DNA of 64,000 nt from Candidatus Thiodictyon syntrophicum (GTDB taxonomy: Bacteria; Pseudomonadota; Gammaproteobacteria; Chromatiales; Chromatiaceae): positions 1,579,501-1,643,500 of the forward strand of contig NZ_CP020370.1 of assembly GCF_002813775.1 (NCBI RefSeq), in the 5' to 3' direction. A program made the position numbers and the translations under genes. A model generated the notes under the pieces. It made no database searches. It had not been told where the DNA came from and saw nothing but the letters and a program-made list of their open reading frames with translations. This document shows, one piece after another, positions 54,744 to 62,952 of this stretch; position 1 is the first letter of the stretch, and every line of letters starts with the position of its first letter.

Positions 54744-55045
54744 CGGGACGGGGGATTCCCCCCGTTCCAAACGCTTATTCCGTCGCGGACGGCCTTGATC
54801 AAGACCCCGGCCAAGCCGCACCGGCGAGCGCACGCGCGTAAGCCCGCTCCGGACGCTGGCAGCGCCGCACCCCAGTGTGGCGCGGCCTCGCGAGCGACCG
54901 CAGCGTGGCGTTCGGCGGATAGGCTGCGCCGCACTGGGGTGCGGCCCTCCCAGCGGCCGGAAATATGGTCAAGGCCGTCGCGGACCCTCGGCACGAGCCG
55001 GCGGGTCTGGGGAAAATGTTTCGGACGGGGCGAATGCCCCGTCCG
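54744..55045. repeat. REP-like unit, copy 3, split by an insertion
   Basis: Left palindrome GGGACGGGGGATTCCCCCCG and right palindrome CGGACGGGGCGAATGCCCCG (55022-55041). Removing 54791-54976 and one copy of the 9-bp flank gives a spacer of about 60 bases, like copies 1 and 2. Confidence 0.75.
54791..54976. mobile_element. 186-bp MITE-like element with inverted ends and 9-bp flank duplication
   Basis: Left end GGCCTTGATCAAGACCCCGG, right end (reverse complement) GGCCTTGACCATATTTCCGG: 22-base imperfect terminal inverted repeats (16 of 22). GTCGCGGAC stands directly on both sides (54782-54790 and 54977-54985), as expected for a target-site duplication. The inside has a palindrome (CGCTGGCAGCGCCGCACCCC with its mirror at 54926-54957). 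No gene inside. Confidence 0.7.
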
Positions 55046-55184
55046 GCCACAGAACAAAGAAGAATTTCACCATGTCAGATTCCCAGCATGAATGTGGCGG
55101 CGCTTAATCCTCACTGCCAACATCAAGCCCGGGGCGGACCAGTGAAGCCAGCCCGGGGTCAACTTAGAGAACGGAGAGACAAGC

Positions 55185-55463
55185 ATGAAACTGAGCATAC
55201 TGGCATTGATGTCGCTGCTGTCGGTCGTGGCGGGCGGGGCCATGGCGGCGGATGTGGGGCCGTCCGCGAAGGTGCCGGGCGTGGCGCCTCCCCCGCACGG
55301 CATGCCCGGCGCTGACCGCGATGCGCATGGGTGCATCGGTTCGGCGGGCTATTCGTGGTGCGCGCGCGAGAACAAGTGTGTCCGGCCATGGGAGCTGGCG
55401 AAAGACAAGGGGTTGGCCTCGACTGAGGCGGCCTTCGACGCCTACTGTACCGGGACCAGGTAG
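55185..55463 (+). CDS. Small exported protein with four cysteines
   Basis: 92 residues. Signal peptide MKLSILALMSLLSVVAGGAMA, then a mature domain HGCIGSAGYSWCARENKCVR, PWELAKDKGLAST and FDAYC, a compact four-cysteine pattern that recurs in small bacterial secreted proteins with no established function. ATG 55185 has GAGAACGGAGAGACAAGC upstream. Position before the third sulfatase gene suggests no direct tie, since the shared motif starts after it. Confidence 0.6.
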   Translation: MKLSILALMSLLSVVAGGAMAADVGPSAKVPGVAPPPHGMPGADRDAHGCIGSAGYSWCARENKCVRPWELAKDKGLASTEAAFDAYCTGTR

Positions 55464-55567
55464 TAGCCCGCGTGAGGTGGAACGCGCAGCGGTACCGCCA
55501 TCTTTGGCGTCGGCGCCATGGCGGATCGCCCTGCGGGCATCCGCCCTACCACCTTGTGGTTTGCGAG

Positions 55568-55588
55568 GCTTGCGCCAAGTGCATAGAC
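55568..55588 (+). promoter_or_regulatory. Shared 19-base motif, copy 3 (before the third sulfatase)
   Basis: TTGCGCCAAGTGCATAGAC; after 18 bases comes CTAGGTTGAC. It differs from copy 2 at two of 19 positions (GA to CC). About 80 bases before the sulfatase start. Confidence 0.6.
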
Positions 55589-55667
55589 AGATCCACGGGC
55601 ACTGGGCTAGGTTGACCGTTACCCTGGGCCAAACGTGGCCGACCCCTCAGTTGCCGGAGATGCGCGA

Positions 55668-58034
55668 GTGTTGAAGATCAAGCCCCTGCTGTTGGCCGCC
55701 CTGTGCGGCCTCGTGCCCCCTGCGAGCCAGGCGGCAACCGCGACCCCGGACGACGGCTCGGTGCTGCCCTTCCCGCCGACCCCTTCGGCGAGCATCGCCG
55801 CCCCAACCCTTCAGGAATCGACGATGGTCCGTCGGGCGGCGCCGAACCACCTGCCCGCGGATGCGCCCAATATCCTGATCATCCTGCTCGATGACGTGGG
55901 TTTCGGCCTGCCTGATACCTACGGCGGCCCCATCCATACGCCGACCCTCTCGCGCATCGCCAATGCGGGTATCAGTTACAACGCCTTCCATACCACCGCG
56001 ATCTGCTCACCAACCCGGGCGGCGCTGCTGACCGGACGCAACCACCAGCGGGTGGGCTCGGGGACCATTGCCGAACGCGCGGTGGATTGGGACGGCTATA
56101 CGGGCGAGATCCCGCGGACCTCGGCCACGCTCGCCAAGGTGCTCGGCGACTATGGCTATGCGACCGCCGCCTTCGGCAAGTGGCACAACACCCCCGCCAC
56201 CCAGACCACGGCCATGGGTCCCTTCACCCTCTGGCCGACCGGTGAGGGGATCGGCTTCGACTATTTCTATGGCTTCCTGGCCGGCGAGACCTCACAATGG
56301 GAGCCGCGGCTGGTCGAGAACCTCAATACGGTCGAGCCGCCCCACGATGTGCGCTATCACCTGAGCGAAGACCTGGCCGATCAGACGATCACGTGGCTGC
56401 GCAAGCACCGCGCCTTTGCCCCCGACAAGCCGTTCTTTGTGTATTGGGCGCCCGGTGCCGGACACGGCCCGCACCATATCTTCAAGGAGTGGGCGGACAA
56501 GTATAGGGGCCAATTCGACGCCGGCTGGGATCAACTGCGTGAGCGGACCTTCGCGCAACAAAAGGCGCTGGGCTGGATTCCCGCGGCAACGCAACTCACG
56601 CCGCGGACGGATAGCATGGCCGCCTGGGCAGACATTCCGGAGTCCGAGCGTCCATTCCAGCGGCGATTGATGGAGGTCTTCGCCGGGTTTGTGCAGCACG
56701 TCGACACCCAGGCGGGCCGGGTCATCGACGAGTTGGAGCGCCTGGGCCTGCGTGACAATACCATCGTCTTCTATGTCTTCGGTGACAACGGAGCGAGCGC
56801 GGAGGGCCAGCAGGGGAGCATCAGCGAGCTGTTGGCGCAGAACCAGATCCCCAATACTATTGCACAGCAGCTCGCCGCGCTGGATCAACTCGGCGGCCTG
56901 GACGCACTAGGCGGCCCCAAGGTGGACAACATCTATCACGCCGGCTGGGCCTGGGCGGGCGATACGCCGTTTCAGTACACCAAACTGATCGCCTCGCACT
57001 TCGGCGGCACCCGCAATCCGCTAGCCGTCTCCTGGCCGGCGCGCATCCAGCCCGATCGGACGCCGCGCCCTCAATTCCATCACGTCAATGACATAGTACC
57101 GACGATCTATGACCTCCTGCAGATAGTGCCGCCGCGGGTGGTCGACGGCTTCACGCAGGACCCGATCGACGGTACCAGCATGGTCTACACCTTCGCCGAC
57201 CCCCAGGCCCCCGGCCGCAAGCTCACCCAGTATTTCGACAACAACGGCAGCCGCGGCCTCTATCAGGACGGCTGGTTTGCCTGTACCTTTGGTCCGCTCA
57301 CACCCTGGCTCACCCTCAGTCCGGGGCTTGCGACCTGGGACGCGAACCAGGATCGCTGGGAGCTTTACAACCTCAAGACCGACTTTTCACAGGCCGCGAA
57401 CCTGGCAGCGCAGGAGCCCGAGCGGCTGGGGGAGATGAAGGCGCTGTTCCTTGAGCAAGCGCGCGAGAACAAAGTATTTCCCATCGGCGCCGGTATCTGG
57501 TTGCGCCTGCATCCCGAGGACCGCATCACGACGCCCTATACCAGGTGGCAATTCGACGCGACCACGACCCGTATGCCGGAATTCACGGCGCCGGGCCTCG
57601 GCCGTGAGAGTAATCAGGTCAGCATCGAGGCCGTGCTGGGGCCGAACGCAACGGGTGTACTCTATGCCCTTGGCGGCGCCTCCGGCGGCTTGACGCTCTA
57701 TATGGACCGGGGCCATTTGGTCTATGAGTACAACATGATGATCATCGAGCGCTATACGGCGCGTTCGGCGCAGAAGCTGGCGGCGGGCAGACACCGGATC
57801 GAGGTGGACACGACGATTGCCAAGCCCGGCGCCCCGGCGGAGGTGGTACTCAGCGTCGATGGCCAGGAGGTCGGTCGTACCACGGTCAAGCGCACAGTCC
57901 CGGCCGCCTTCACGGCGAGCGAAACCTTCGATGTGGGTACTGATCTGGGTTCACCGGTGTCGCTCGACTATTTCGATCGACGGCCCTTCGCCTTCGACGG
58001 GACCATCGACGCGGTCAAGGTCACCCTGAAGTAG
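55668..58034 (+). CDS. Large arylsulfatase (type I), secreted
   Basis: About 788 residues. GTG 55668 has GGAGA seven bases upstream; a signal peptide follows (KIKPLLLAALCGLVPPASQA). NILIILLDDVGFGLPDTYGG, formylglycine motif ICSPTRAALLTGRNHQRVGS with Cys113, FGKWHNTPATQ and FGDNGASAEGQQGS are all as in the long arylsulfatases. The C-terminal 170 residues (from QVSIEAVLGPNATGVLYALG) form a beta-sandwich module common to this subgroup. Its last 14 bases overlap the convergent CHAD gene. It carries the motif of copy 3 upstream. Confidence 0.88.
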   Translation: MLKIKPLLLAALCGLVPPASQAATATPDDGSVLPFPPTPSASIAAPTLQESTMVRRAAPNHLPADAPNILIILLDDVGFGLPDTYGGPIHTPTLSRIANAGISYNAFHTTAICSPTRAALLTGRNHQRVGSGTIAERAVDWDGYTGEIPRTSATLAKVLGDYGYATAAFGKWHNTPATQTTAMGPFTLWPTGEGIGFDYFYGFLAGETSQWEPRLVENLNTVEPPHDVRYHLSEDLADQTITWLRKHRAFAPDKPFFVYWAPGAGHGPHHIFKEWADKYRGQFDAGWDQLRERTFAQQKALGWIPAATQLTPRTDSMAAWADIPESERPFQRRLMEVFAGFVQHVDTQAGRVIDELERLGLRDNTIVFYVFGDNGASAEGQQGSISELLAQNQIPNTIAQQLAALDQLGGLDALGGPKVDNIYHAGWAWAGDTPFQYTKLIASHFGGTRNPLAVSWPARIQPDRTPRPQFHHVNDIVPTIYDLLQIVPPRVVDGFTQDPIDGTSMVYTFADPQAPGRKLTQYFDNNGSRGLYQDGWFACTFGPLTPWLTLSPGLATWDANQDRWELYNLKTDFSQAANLAAQEPERLGEMKALFLEQARENKVFPIGAGIWLRLHPEDRITTPYTRWQFDATTTRMPEFTAPGLGRESNQVSIEAVLGPNATGVLYALGGASGGLTLYMDRGHLVYEYNMMIIERYTARSAQKLAAGRHRIEVDTTIAKPGAPAEVVLSVDGQEVGRTTVKRTVPAAFTASETFDVGTDLGSPVSLDYFDRRPFAFDGTIDAVKVTLK

Positions 58035-59001
58035 CGAGCGTTGCTTCACCGTCTGCCGGAGCGGGATTGAACAGGTGCTCGCGGCGCGGCTGCCGTTGAC
58101 CGTCCAGGAAGGCGTCGAAGACCTGGTCGAACTCACCGCGGGCCTGCTGCTGCCGGCTCAACAGGTTGCCGACCACCGCGCCGACCGCGAGCAGGGTGTT
58201 GCTCGCGGCCTGGTCCTCGTCGCGCATACGCTGCGCCAGGTCACGCAGGTGGGCGGCCTGCACCGCCCGGTCCTGAAAGCCGCCGAGGTTGTCGAGCAGG
58301 ACCTTCAGTTGCTCGATCATGGTGCGCAGGGGTTCCAGGTCCGGGCGCAGGGCCGGGGGCAGCGCCCGTTGATAGGCATCGAATTCGAGCAGGTAGACAT
58401 CCAGGTCACGGACGGGCCCGGTCACCTCCTGGAGCCAGGCGAATTCGGCCTTGAAGTGTGCCGCCAGCGGCGCCGGAAAGACCCCGCGGATCTGGCCCAG
58501 GGCGGAGCGGGTGCGGCGGGTCGCGACCCGCAGATCGTGCAGGAATTCGCAGTCCAGGTCGCCGTCGCCGCCGCGCGGGTCATGAAAGCGCGATTGCGCA
58601 AGTCGCAGCCGCGCGACCGTCTGGTGGTCCGCGTCTTGCATCAGGAGGCTGTGCGTCCGGGTCTCGATGCGCATCACGGGTAACAGGCGGCGGTGCTGCG
58701 TGATCCGCAGCAGCCGCTTGCGCACGGGTCCGGGCGGCAGGTCGGCCGCAAAGCCCGGCGCGGTGGGCGCGCGCTGCGCGAGGTCCCCATCCGGCGCGCT
58801 GAGGCCGTTCCAGATCAGCCGCGCGTGGCGCGGGGTGTGGCGCCATTGCAGGGTTGCGCCGGCGCGGTAGACGGCCCAGTCGAAGGTGTCGATGAAGGTC
58901 CGGCGCAGGTCCAGGACCGGCCCCGCCGCGAGGTGCCAACGGCCCTCTGCCAGGGAACTCAGGGCGATGGTTCGGGCCGGATCGGTAACCAGGTAGTCCA
59001 A
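58021..59001 (-). CDS. CHAD-domain protein with the CHAD core apparently shortened
   Basis: 326 residues. The N-terminal 130 residues resemble a CYTH-like half (IALSSLAEGRWHLAAGPVLD; RTFIDTFDWAVYRAGATLQW). The CHAD part starts FLHDLRVATRRTRSALGQIR with its basic-histidine signature, continues through VTGPVRDLDVYLLEFDAYQR, and then jumps from PDLEPLR to TMIEQLKVLLDNLGGFQDRA. In normal CHAD domains about 110-125 residues, including a second HxLR(i)xxKkLRY motif, lie between. The reading frame is kept. CHAD domains bind polyphosphate; without the middle the fold is doubtful. Confidence 0.7.
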   Translation of the reverse strand: MDYLVTDPARTIALSSLAEGRWHLAAGPVLDLRRTFIDTFDWAVYRAGATLQWRHTPRHARLIWNGLSAPDGDLAQRAPTAPGFAADLPPGPVRKRLLRITQHRRLLPVMRIETRTHSLLMQDADHQTVARLRLAQSRFHDPRGGDGDLDCEFLHDLRVATRRTRSALGQIRGVFPAPLAAHFKAEFAWLQEVTGPVRDLDVYLLEFDAYQRALPPALRPDLEPLRTMIEQLKVLLDNLGGFQDRAVQAAHLRDLAQRMRDEDQAASNTLLAVGAVVGNLLSRQQQARGEFDQVFDAFLDGQRQPRREHLFNPAPADGEATLATSG

Positions 59002-59498
59002 GGTGGCGGTGCTCTTAAGCGCCTTTGGTTGCCCCGCGGTCGCGGGGGGCTTGCGGTGGCCCTGCGTTCGCGCGGGGTCAGGGTGCCTCGTCGGTCAGGG
59101 GCGCGGCGCCCATGGCGAACCGCTGGGCGTGCCGGTGCGGCCTGGCTGTCGAGGGCGGCATTATTACAAAAGCGCGGCGGCGGAGTAACCGCTGGCGAGG
59201 CGCCTCGTCTTGTTGGTACTCTCACTACTTTATTTGCGTACCTTGTCTGCGCAACCTGGGTTTGATCGGCCGCCTGGTCCCTGGCGCGGCCGGGCGCGCT
59301 GTCCCTGCGGTCAGGCTGAACCTGTCGGCGGGGTTGTGTTCTAACGCCGCCGTAGCCGCGGGCCCTGCCGGGCCGGGCTGATCGCCGCGCCGCGGTGGTC
59401 AGCCGCACGAACCTGGCGTGCGGCCCGGCGGCAGTGCGTCCCGTCGGCGGTCCGCGTTGCGGCTCGGCCAGTGCCGTCCCCCGCGGCCCCCGTAGTTC
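59002..59498. other. Long non-coding gap before the prkA promoter
   Basis: About 500 very GC-rich bases. Open frames on both strands here look like GC-driven shadows. A small hairpin CCCCGCGGTCGCGGGG near 59032 is the only structure noticed. Confidence 0.4.
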
Positions 59499-59514
59499 TG
59501 GCTTGGTTATTGCT
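59499..59514 (+). promoter_or_regulatory. Candidate sigma-54 promoter for prkA-yeaH-spoVR
   Basis: TGGCTTGGTTATTGCT: GG at 59500-59501 and GC at 59512-59513 with exactly ten bases between, matching TGGCACG-N4-TTGCW at 14 of 16 or so positions. It lies about 120 bases before the prkA start. Confidence 0.55.
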
Positions 59515-59632
59515 TATTTTCCGGCAAGCCTTGTCTTTTCGCGGTGTGCCCCGAACAATTGAACAATCATGCCCCCGGTTGTCGGTGCGCCGGTCCGGTG
59601 GGCGAGAGCAGCATTCGAGAGAGGTTAAGCGT

Positions 59633-61555
59633 ATGTCGATCTTCGAGCGTTACCAGGCCCGGTACGAGGCGTCCCGCGAGGAGGTCATGAGCCTGGATGA
59701 CTATCTGCAACTGTGCAAATCCGATCGCAGCGCCTATGCCGGGGCGGCGGAGCGGCTGCTGCTGGCGATCGGTGAGCCGCGCCTGGTGGATACGCGCGAC
59801 GACCCGCGTCTGAGCCGCATCTTTCAGAATAAGGTGCTGCGGCGCTATCCGGCCTTTCCGGAATTCTATGGGATGGAGGAGTCCATCGAGCAGCTCGTCT
59901 CCTATCTGCGGCATTCGGCCCAGGGGCTGGAGGAAAAGAAACAGATACTGTACCTGCTCGGTCCGGTGGGCGGCGGCAAGTCGTCGCTGGCGGAGAAGCT
60001 CAAGGAGTTGATGCAGGAGGTGCCTTTCTATGCCATCCAGGGCTCCCCGGTGTTCGAGTCGCCGTTGGGCCTGTTTTCGGCGGAAGAGGACGGCCCGATT
60101 CTGGAAGAGGACTACGGCATCCCCGCCCGCTATGTGCGCGGCATCATGTCCCCTTGGGCGGTGAAGCGTCTCCAGGAATACAAGGGCGACATCACCCAGT
60201 TCAAGGTGGTCAAGCTCTACCCCTCGATCCTGGAGCAGGTCGCCATCGCCAAGACCGAGCCGGGCGACGAGAACAACCAGGATATCTCATCCTTGGTGGG
60301 CAAGGTCGATATCCGTCAGTTGGAGCGCTTCGCCCAGCACGACGCGGATGCCTACAGCTATTCCGGGGCACTGTGCCGTTCCAACCAGGGCATTATGGAA
60401 TTCGTGGAGATGTTCAAGGCGCCGATCAAGGTGCTGCATCCCTTGCTGACCGCCACCCAGGAGGGCAATTACAACGGCACCGAGGGCCTCTCGGCCCTGC
60501 CGTTTCAGGGCATCATCCTCGCCCATTCCAATGAATCGGAGTGGCAGACCTTTCGTAACAACAAGAACAACGAGGCCTTCCTCGACCGCGTCTTCATCGT
60601 CAAGGTGCCTTACTGCCTGCGGGTCAGCGATGAGGTGCAGATCTACGCCAAGCTGCTGCGCAACAGCTCGCTCGCCGCCGCCCCCTGCGCCCCCGGGACC
60701 CTGGAGATGATGGCCCAGTTCTCGACGCTGACCCGCATCAAGGAGCCCGAGAATTCAAATATCTTTTCCAAGATGCGGGTCTATGACGGCGAGAACCTCA
60801 AGGACACCGATCCCAAGGCCAAGTCGGTGCATGAGTATCGCGACTACGCGGGCGTGGACGAGGGCATGACCGGGATCTCGACCCGCTTCGCCTTCAAGAT
60901 CCTGTCCCAGGTATTCAACTTCGACCACACCGAGGTGGCGGCCAACCCGGTCCATCTGCTGTATGTGCTGGAGAAGCAGATCGCCCGTGAGCAACTGCCC
61001 CCCGAGACCCAGGAGCGCTACTTCAGCTATCTCAAGCAGTACCTGGCACCGCGCTACGCGGAATTCATCGGCAAGGAGTTGCAGACCGCCTATCTGGAGT
61101 CCTACGCCGAGTATGGTCAGAACATCTTCGACCGCTACGTGACCTATGCCGACTACTGGATCCAGGATCAGGAATATCGCGATCCCGACACCGGCGAGAT
61201 GATGAATCGCGGCGGCCTGAATGAGGAGCTGGAGAAGATCGAAAAGCCGGCCGGCATTTCCAACCCCAAGGACTTTCGCAACGAGATCGTCAACTTCGTG
61301 CTGCGGGCGCGCGCCAACAACGGTGGCGCCAATCCCCGCTGGACCAGCTACGAGAAACTGCGCGTGGTGATCGAAAAGAAGATGTTCTCCAATACCGAGG
61401 AACTGCTGCCGGTGATTTCCTTCAATGCCAAGGCCTCGGTGGATGACCAAAAGAAGCATGATCAGTTCGTCGACCGCATGACCGACAAGGGCTACACCGC
61501 CAAGCAGGTGCGTCTGCTGTCGGAGTGGTACCTGCGGGTGCGCAAGGCGCAATAG
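59633..61555 (+). CDS. yeaG: PrkA/YeaG serine protein kinase (AAA+ type)
   Basis: 640 residues, like E. coli YeaG (644). N-terminus [20 protein letters not shown] and [19 protein letters not shown] align well; the AAA+ P-loop is [20 protein letters not shown]; the C-terminal kinase-like region includes [12 protein letters not shown] and [16 protein letters not shown]. YeaG is a stress and nitrogen-starvation kinase. ATG 59633 follows GAGAGGTTAAGCGT; the frame is open 54 codons further up. First of a conserved three-gene unit. Confidence 0.95.
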   Translation: MSIFERYQARYEASREEVMSLDDYLQLCKSDRSAYAGAAERLLLAIGEPRLVDTRDDPRLSRIFQNKVLRRYPAFPEFYGMEESIEQLVSYLRHSAQGLEEKKQILYLLGPVGGGKSSLAEKLKELMQEVPFYAIQGSPVFESPLGLFSAEEDGPILEEDYGIPARYVRGIMSPWAVKRLQEYKGDITQFKVVKLYPSILEQVAIAKTEPGDENNQDISSLVGKVDIRQLERFAQHDADAYSYSGALCRSNQGIMEFVEMFKAPIKVLHPLLTATQEGNYNGTEGLSALPFQGIILAHSNESEWQTFRNNKNNEAFLDRVFIVKVPYCLRVSDEVQIYAKLLRNSSLAAAPCAPGTLEMMAQFSTLTRIKEPENSNIFSKMRVYDGENLKDTDPKAKSVHEYRDYAGVDEGMTGISTRFAFKILSQVFNFDHTEVAANPVHLLYVLEKQIAREQLPPETQERYFSYLKQYLAPRYAEFIGKELQTAYLESYAEYGQNIFDRYVTYADYWIQDQEYRDPDTGEMMNRGGLNEELEKIEKPAGISNPKDFRNEIVNFVLRARANNGGANPRWTSYEKLRVVIEKKMFSNTEELLPVISFNAKASVDDQKKHDQFVDRMTDKGYTAKQVRLLSEWYLRVRKAQ

Positions 61556-61680
61556 GTGCGGCGCGGTCGGCGGGCGGTCCGGGAGCGGCGCAGCCGGCGT
61601 CCCGGCCCCCGCCCCGCGCGGCGGTGCGGATGACGCGCCCGACCTCGTCGGGCCAGCAGGTGGCGGAGCGGAATCACCCC

Positions 61681-62952
61681 ATGTCCCATTTCATCGACAG
61701 GCGTCTGAACGGCAAGAACAAGAGTGCGGTCAACCGCGCGCGCTTCATCAAGCGCTATAAGACGCAACTCAAACGCGCGGTGGCCGACGCGGTGAACAAG
61801 CGCAGCATCACCGACATCGACTCCGGTGAGCAGGTGGGGATCCCCTCACGCGACATCTCCGAGCCGGTCTTTCACCACGGCCCCGGCGGTACCCGGGATA
61901 TGGTCCACCCCGGTAACCGTGATTTCATGAGCGGGGACCAGATCGAGCGGCCGCCGGGCGGGGCGGGCGGCGGGTCCGGCCAGGGCAAGGCCGGGAAGGG
62001 CGGCAAGGGGGAGGACGAGTTCATCTTCGACCTCTCCCGTGAGGAGTTCATGGATCTGCTCTTCGACGACCTGGAACTGCCCAATCTGGTGCGAAATCAA
62101 TTGCTGGGCAGCACCGAGTTCAAGACCATCCGCGCCGGTTACCGCACCGATGGGGCGCCCGCCAACATCGACGTGGTCCGCTCGCTGAAGGGCGCCATTG
62201 CACGGCGCACGGCCCTGGGCGGTCCCTACCGCGCCCGCATCCGCGAGTTGGAAGAGGAACTGGCGGCGCTGCTCGCCGCGGGAGCGGCGTTGGATGACAT
62301 TCGCGTCCTGGCCTTGGGCGAGGAGATCGAGCGGCAGCGCGCGCGCATCGCGGCACTGCCGTTCATCGATACCTTCGACCTGCGCTATCAGGGCTTCGTC
62401 AAGCAGCCCGAGCCGACCAGCAAGGCGGTGATGGTCTGCATCATGGACGTGTCCGGGTCCATGGACCAGGTGCGCAAGAACCTGGCCAAGCGGTTTTTCA
62501 TCCTGCTGTACCTGTTCCTCAAGCGCAACTACGATCGCATCGAGGTGGTCTTCATCCGCCACCACACCGTGGCCCAGGAGGTCGACGAACAGGAGTTCTT
62601 CTACTCCCGCGAGACCGGCGGCACCGTGGTTTCGAGCGCCCTCGATCTGACCTATGAGGTACTGCGCGAGCGTTATGATTCCAGCGTCTGGAATATCTAT
62701 GCCGCCCAGGCCTCGGACGGCGACAACTGGGACTCCGACTCCGCGGTGTGCCGTGACCTGCTGGGCGCCAAGCTCCTGCCGTTGATGCGCTACTTCGCCT
62801 ATGTGGAGATCACCCCACGCCAGCACCAGAGCCTCTGGTATGCCTATCAGGAGGTGGCCGCGGCCCACCCGCATTTTGCGATGCGCGAGATCGCCGGGGC
62901 CGACGATATCTTTCCCGTGTTCCGGGATCTGTTCAAGAGGCAGGCGGCATGA
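61681..62952 (+). CDS. yeaH: YeaH/DUF444 protein (VWA-like)
   Basis: 423 residues. [20 protein letters not shown] and the von Willebrand A-type metal site [20 protein letters not shown] are diagnostic of DUF444. A Gly/Lys-rich linker ([20 protein letters not shown]) joins the two halves. Always follows prkA; probably a partner of the kinase. ATG 61681; the long frame upstream is not homologous. Its stop overlaps spoVR as ATGA. Confidence 0.95.
   Translation: MSHFIDRRLNGKNKSAVNRARFIKRYKTQLKRAVADAVNKRSITDIDSGEQVGIPSRDISEPVFHHGPGGTRDMVHPGNRDFMSGDQIERPPGGAGGGSGQGKAGKGGKGEDEFIFDLSREEFMDLLFDDLELPNLVRNQLLGSTEFKTIRAGYRTDGAPANIDVVRSLKGAIARRTALGGPYRARIRELEEELAALLAAGAALDDIRVLALGEEIERQRARIAALPFIDTFDLRYQGFVKQPEPTSKAVMVCIMDVSGSMDQVRKNLAKRFFILLYLFLKRNYDRIEVVFIRHHTVAQEVDEQEFFYSRETGGTVVSSALDLTYEVLRERYDSSVWNIYAAQASDGDNWDSDSAVCRDLLGAKLLPLMRYFAYVEITPRQHQSLWYAYQEVAAAHPHFAMREIAGADDIFPVFRDLFKRQAA

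Larger units (their letters stand above)
54718..55184. other. 467-base gap after the MNT-HEPN pair
   Basis: Nearly all is repeat: REP-like copy 3 (54744-55045) split by a small element. After 55045 a 140-base stretch shows nothing recognisable before the next gene. Confidence 0.6.

Noticed and set aside
58959-59408. 149-residue minus-strand frame in the gap before prkA
   Set aside because: Arg/Pro-rich, no homology, overlaps the CHAD start.
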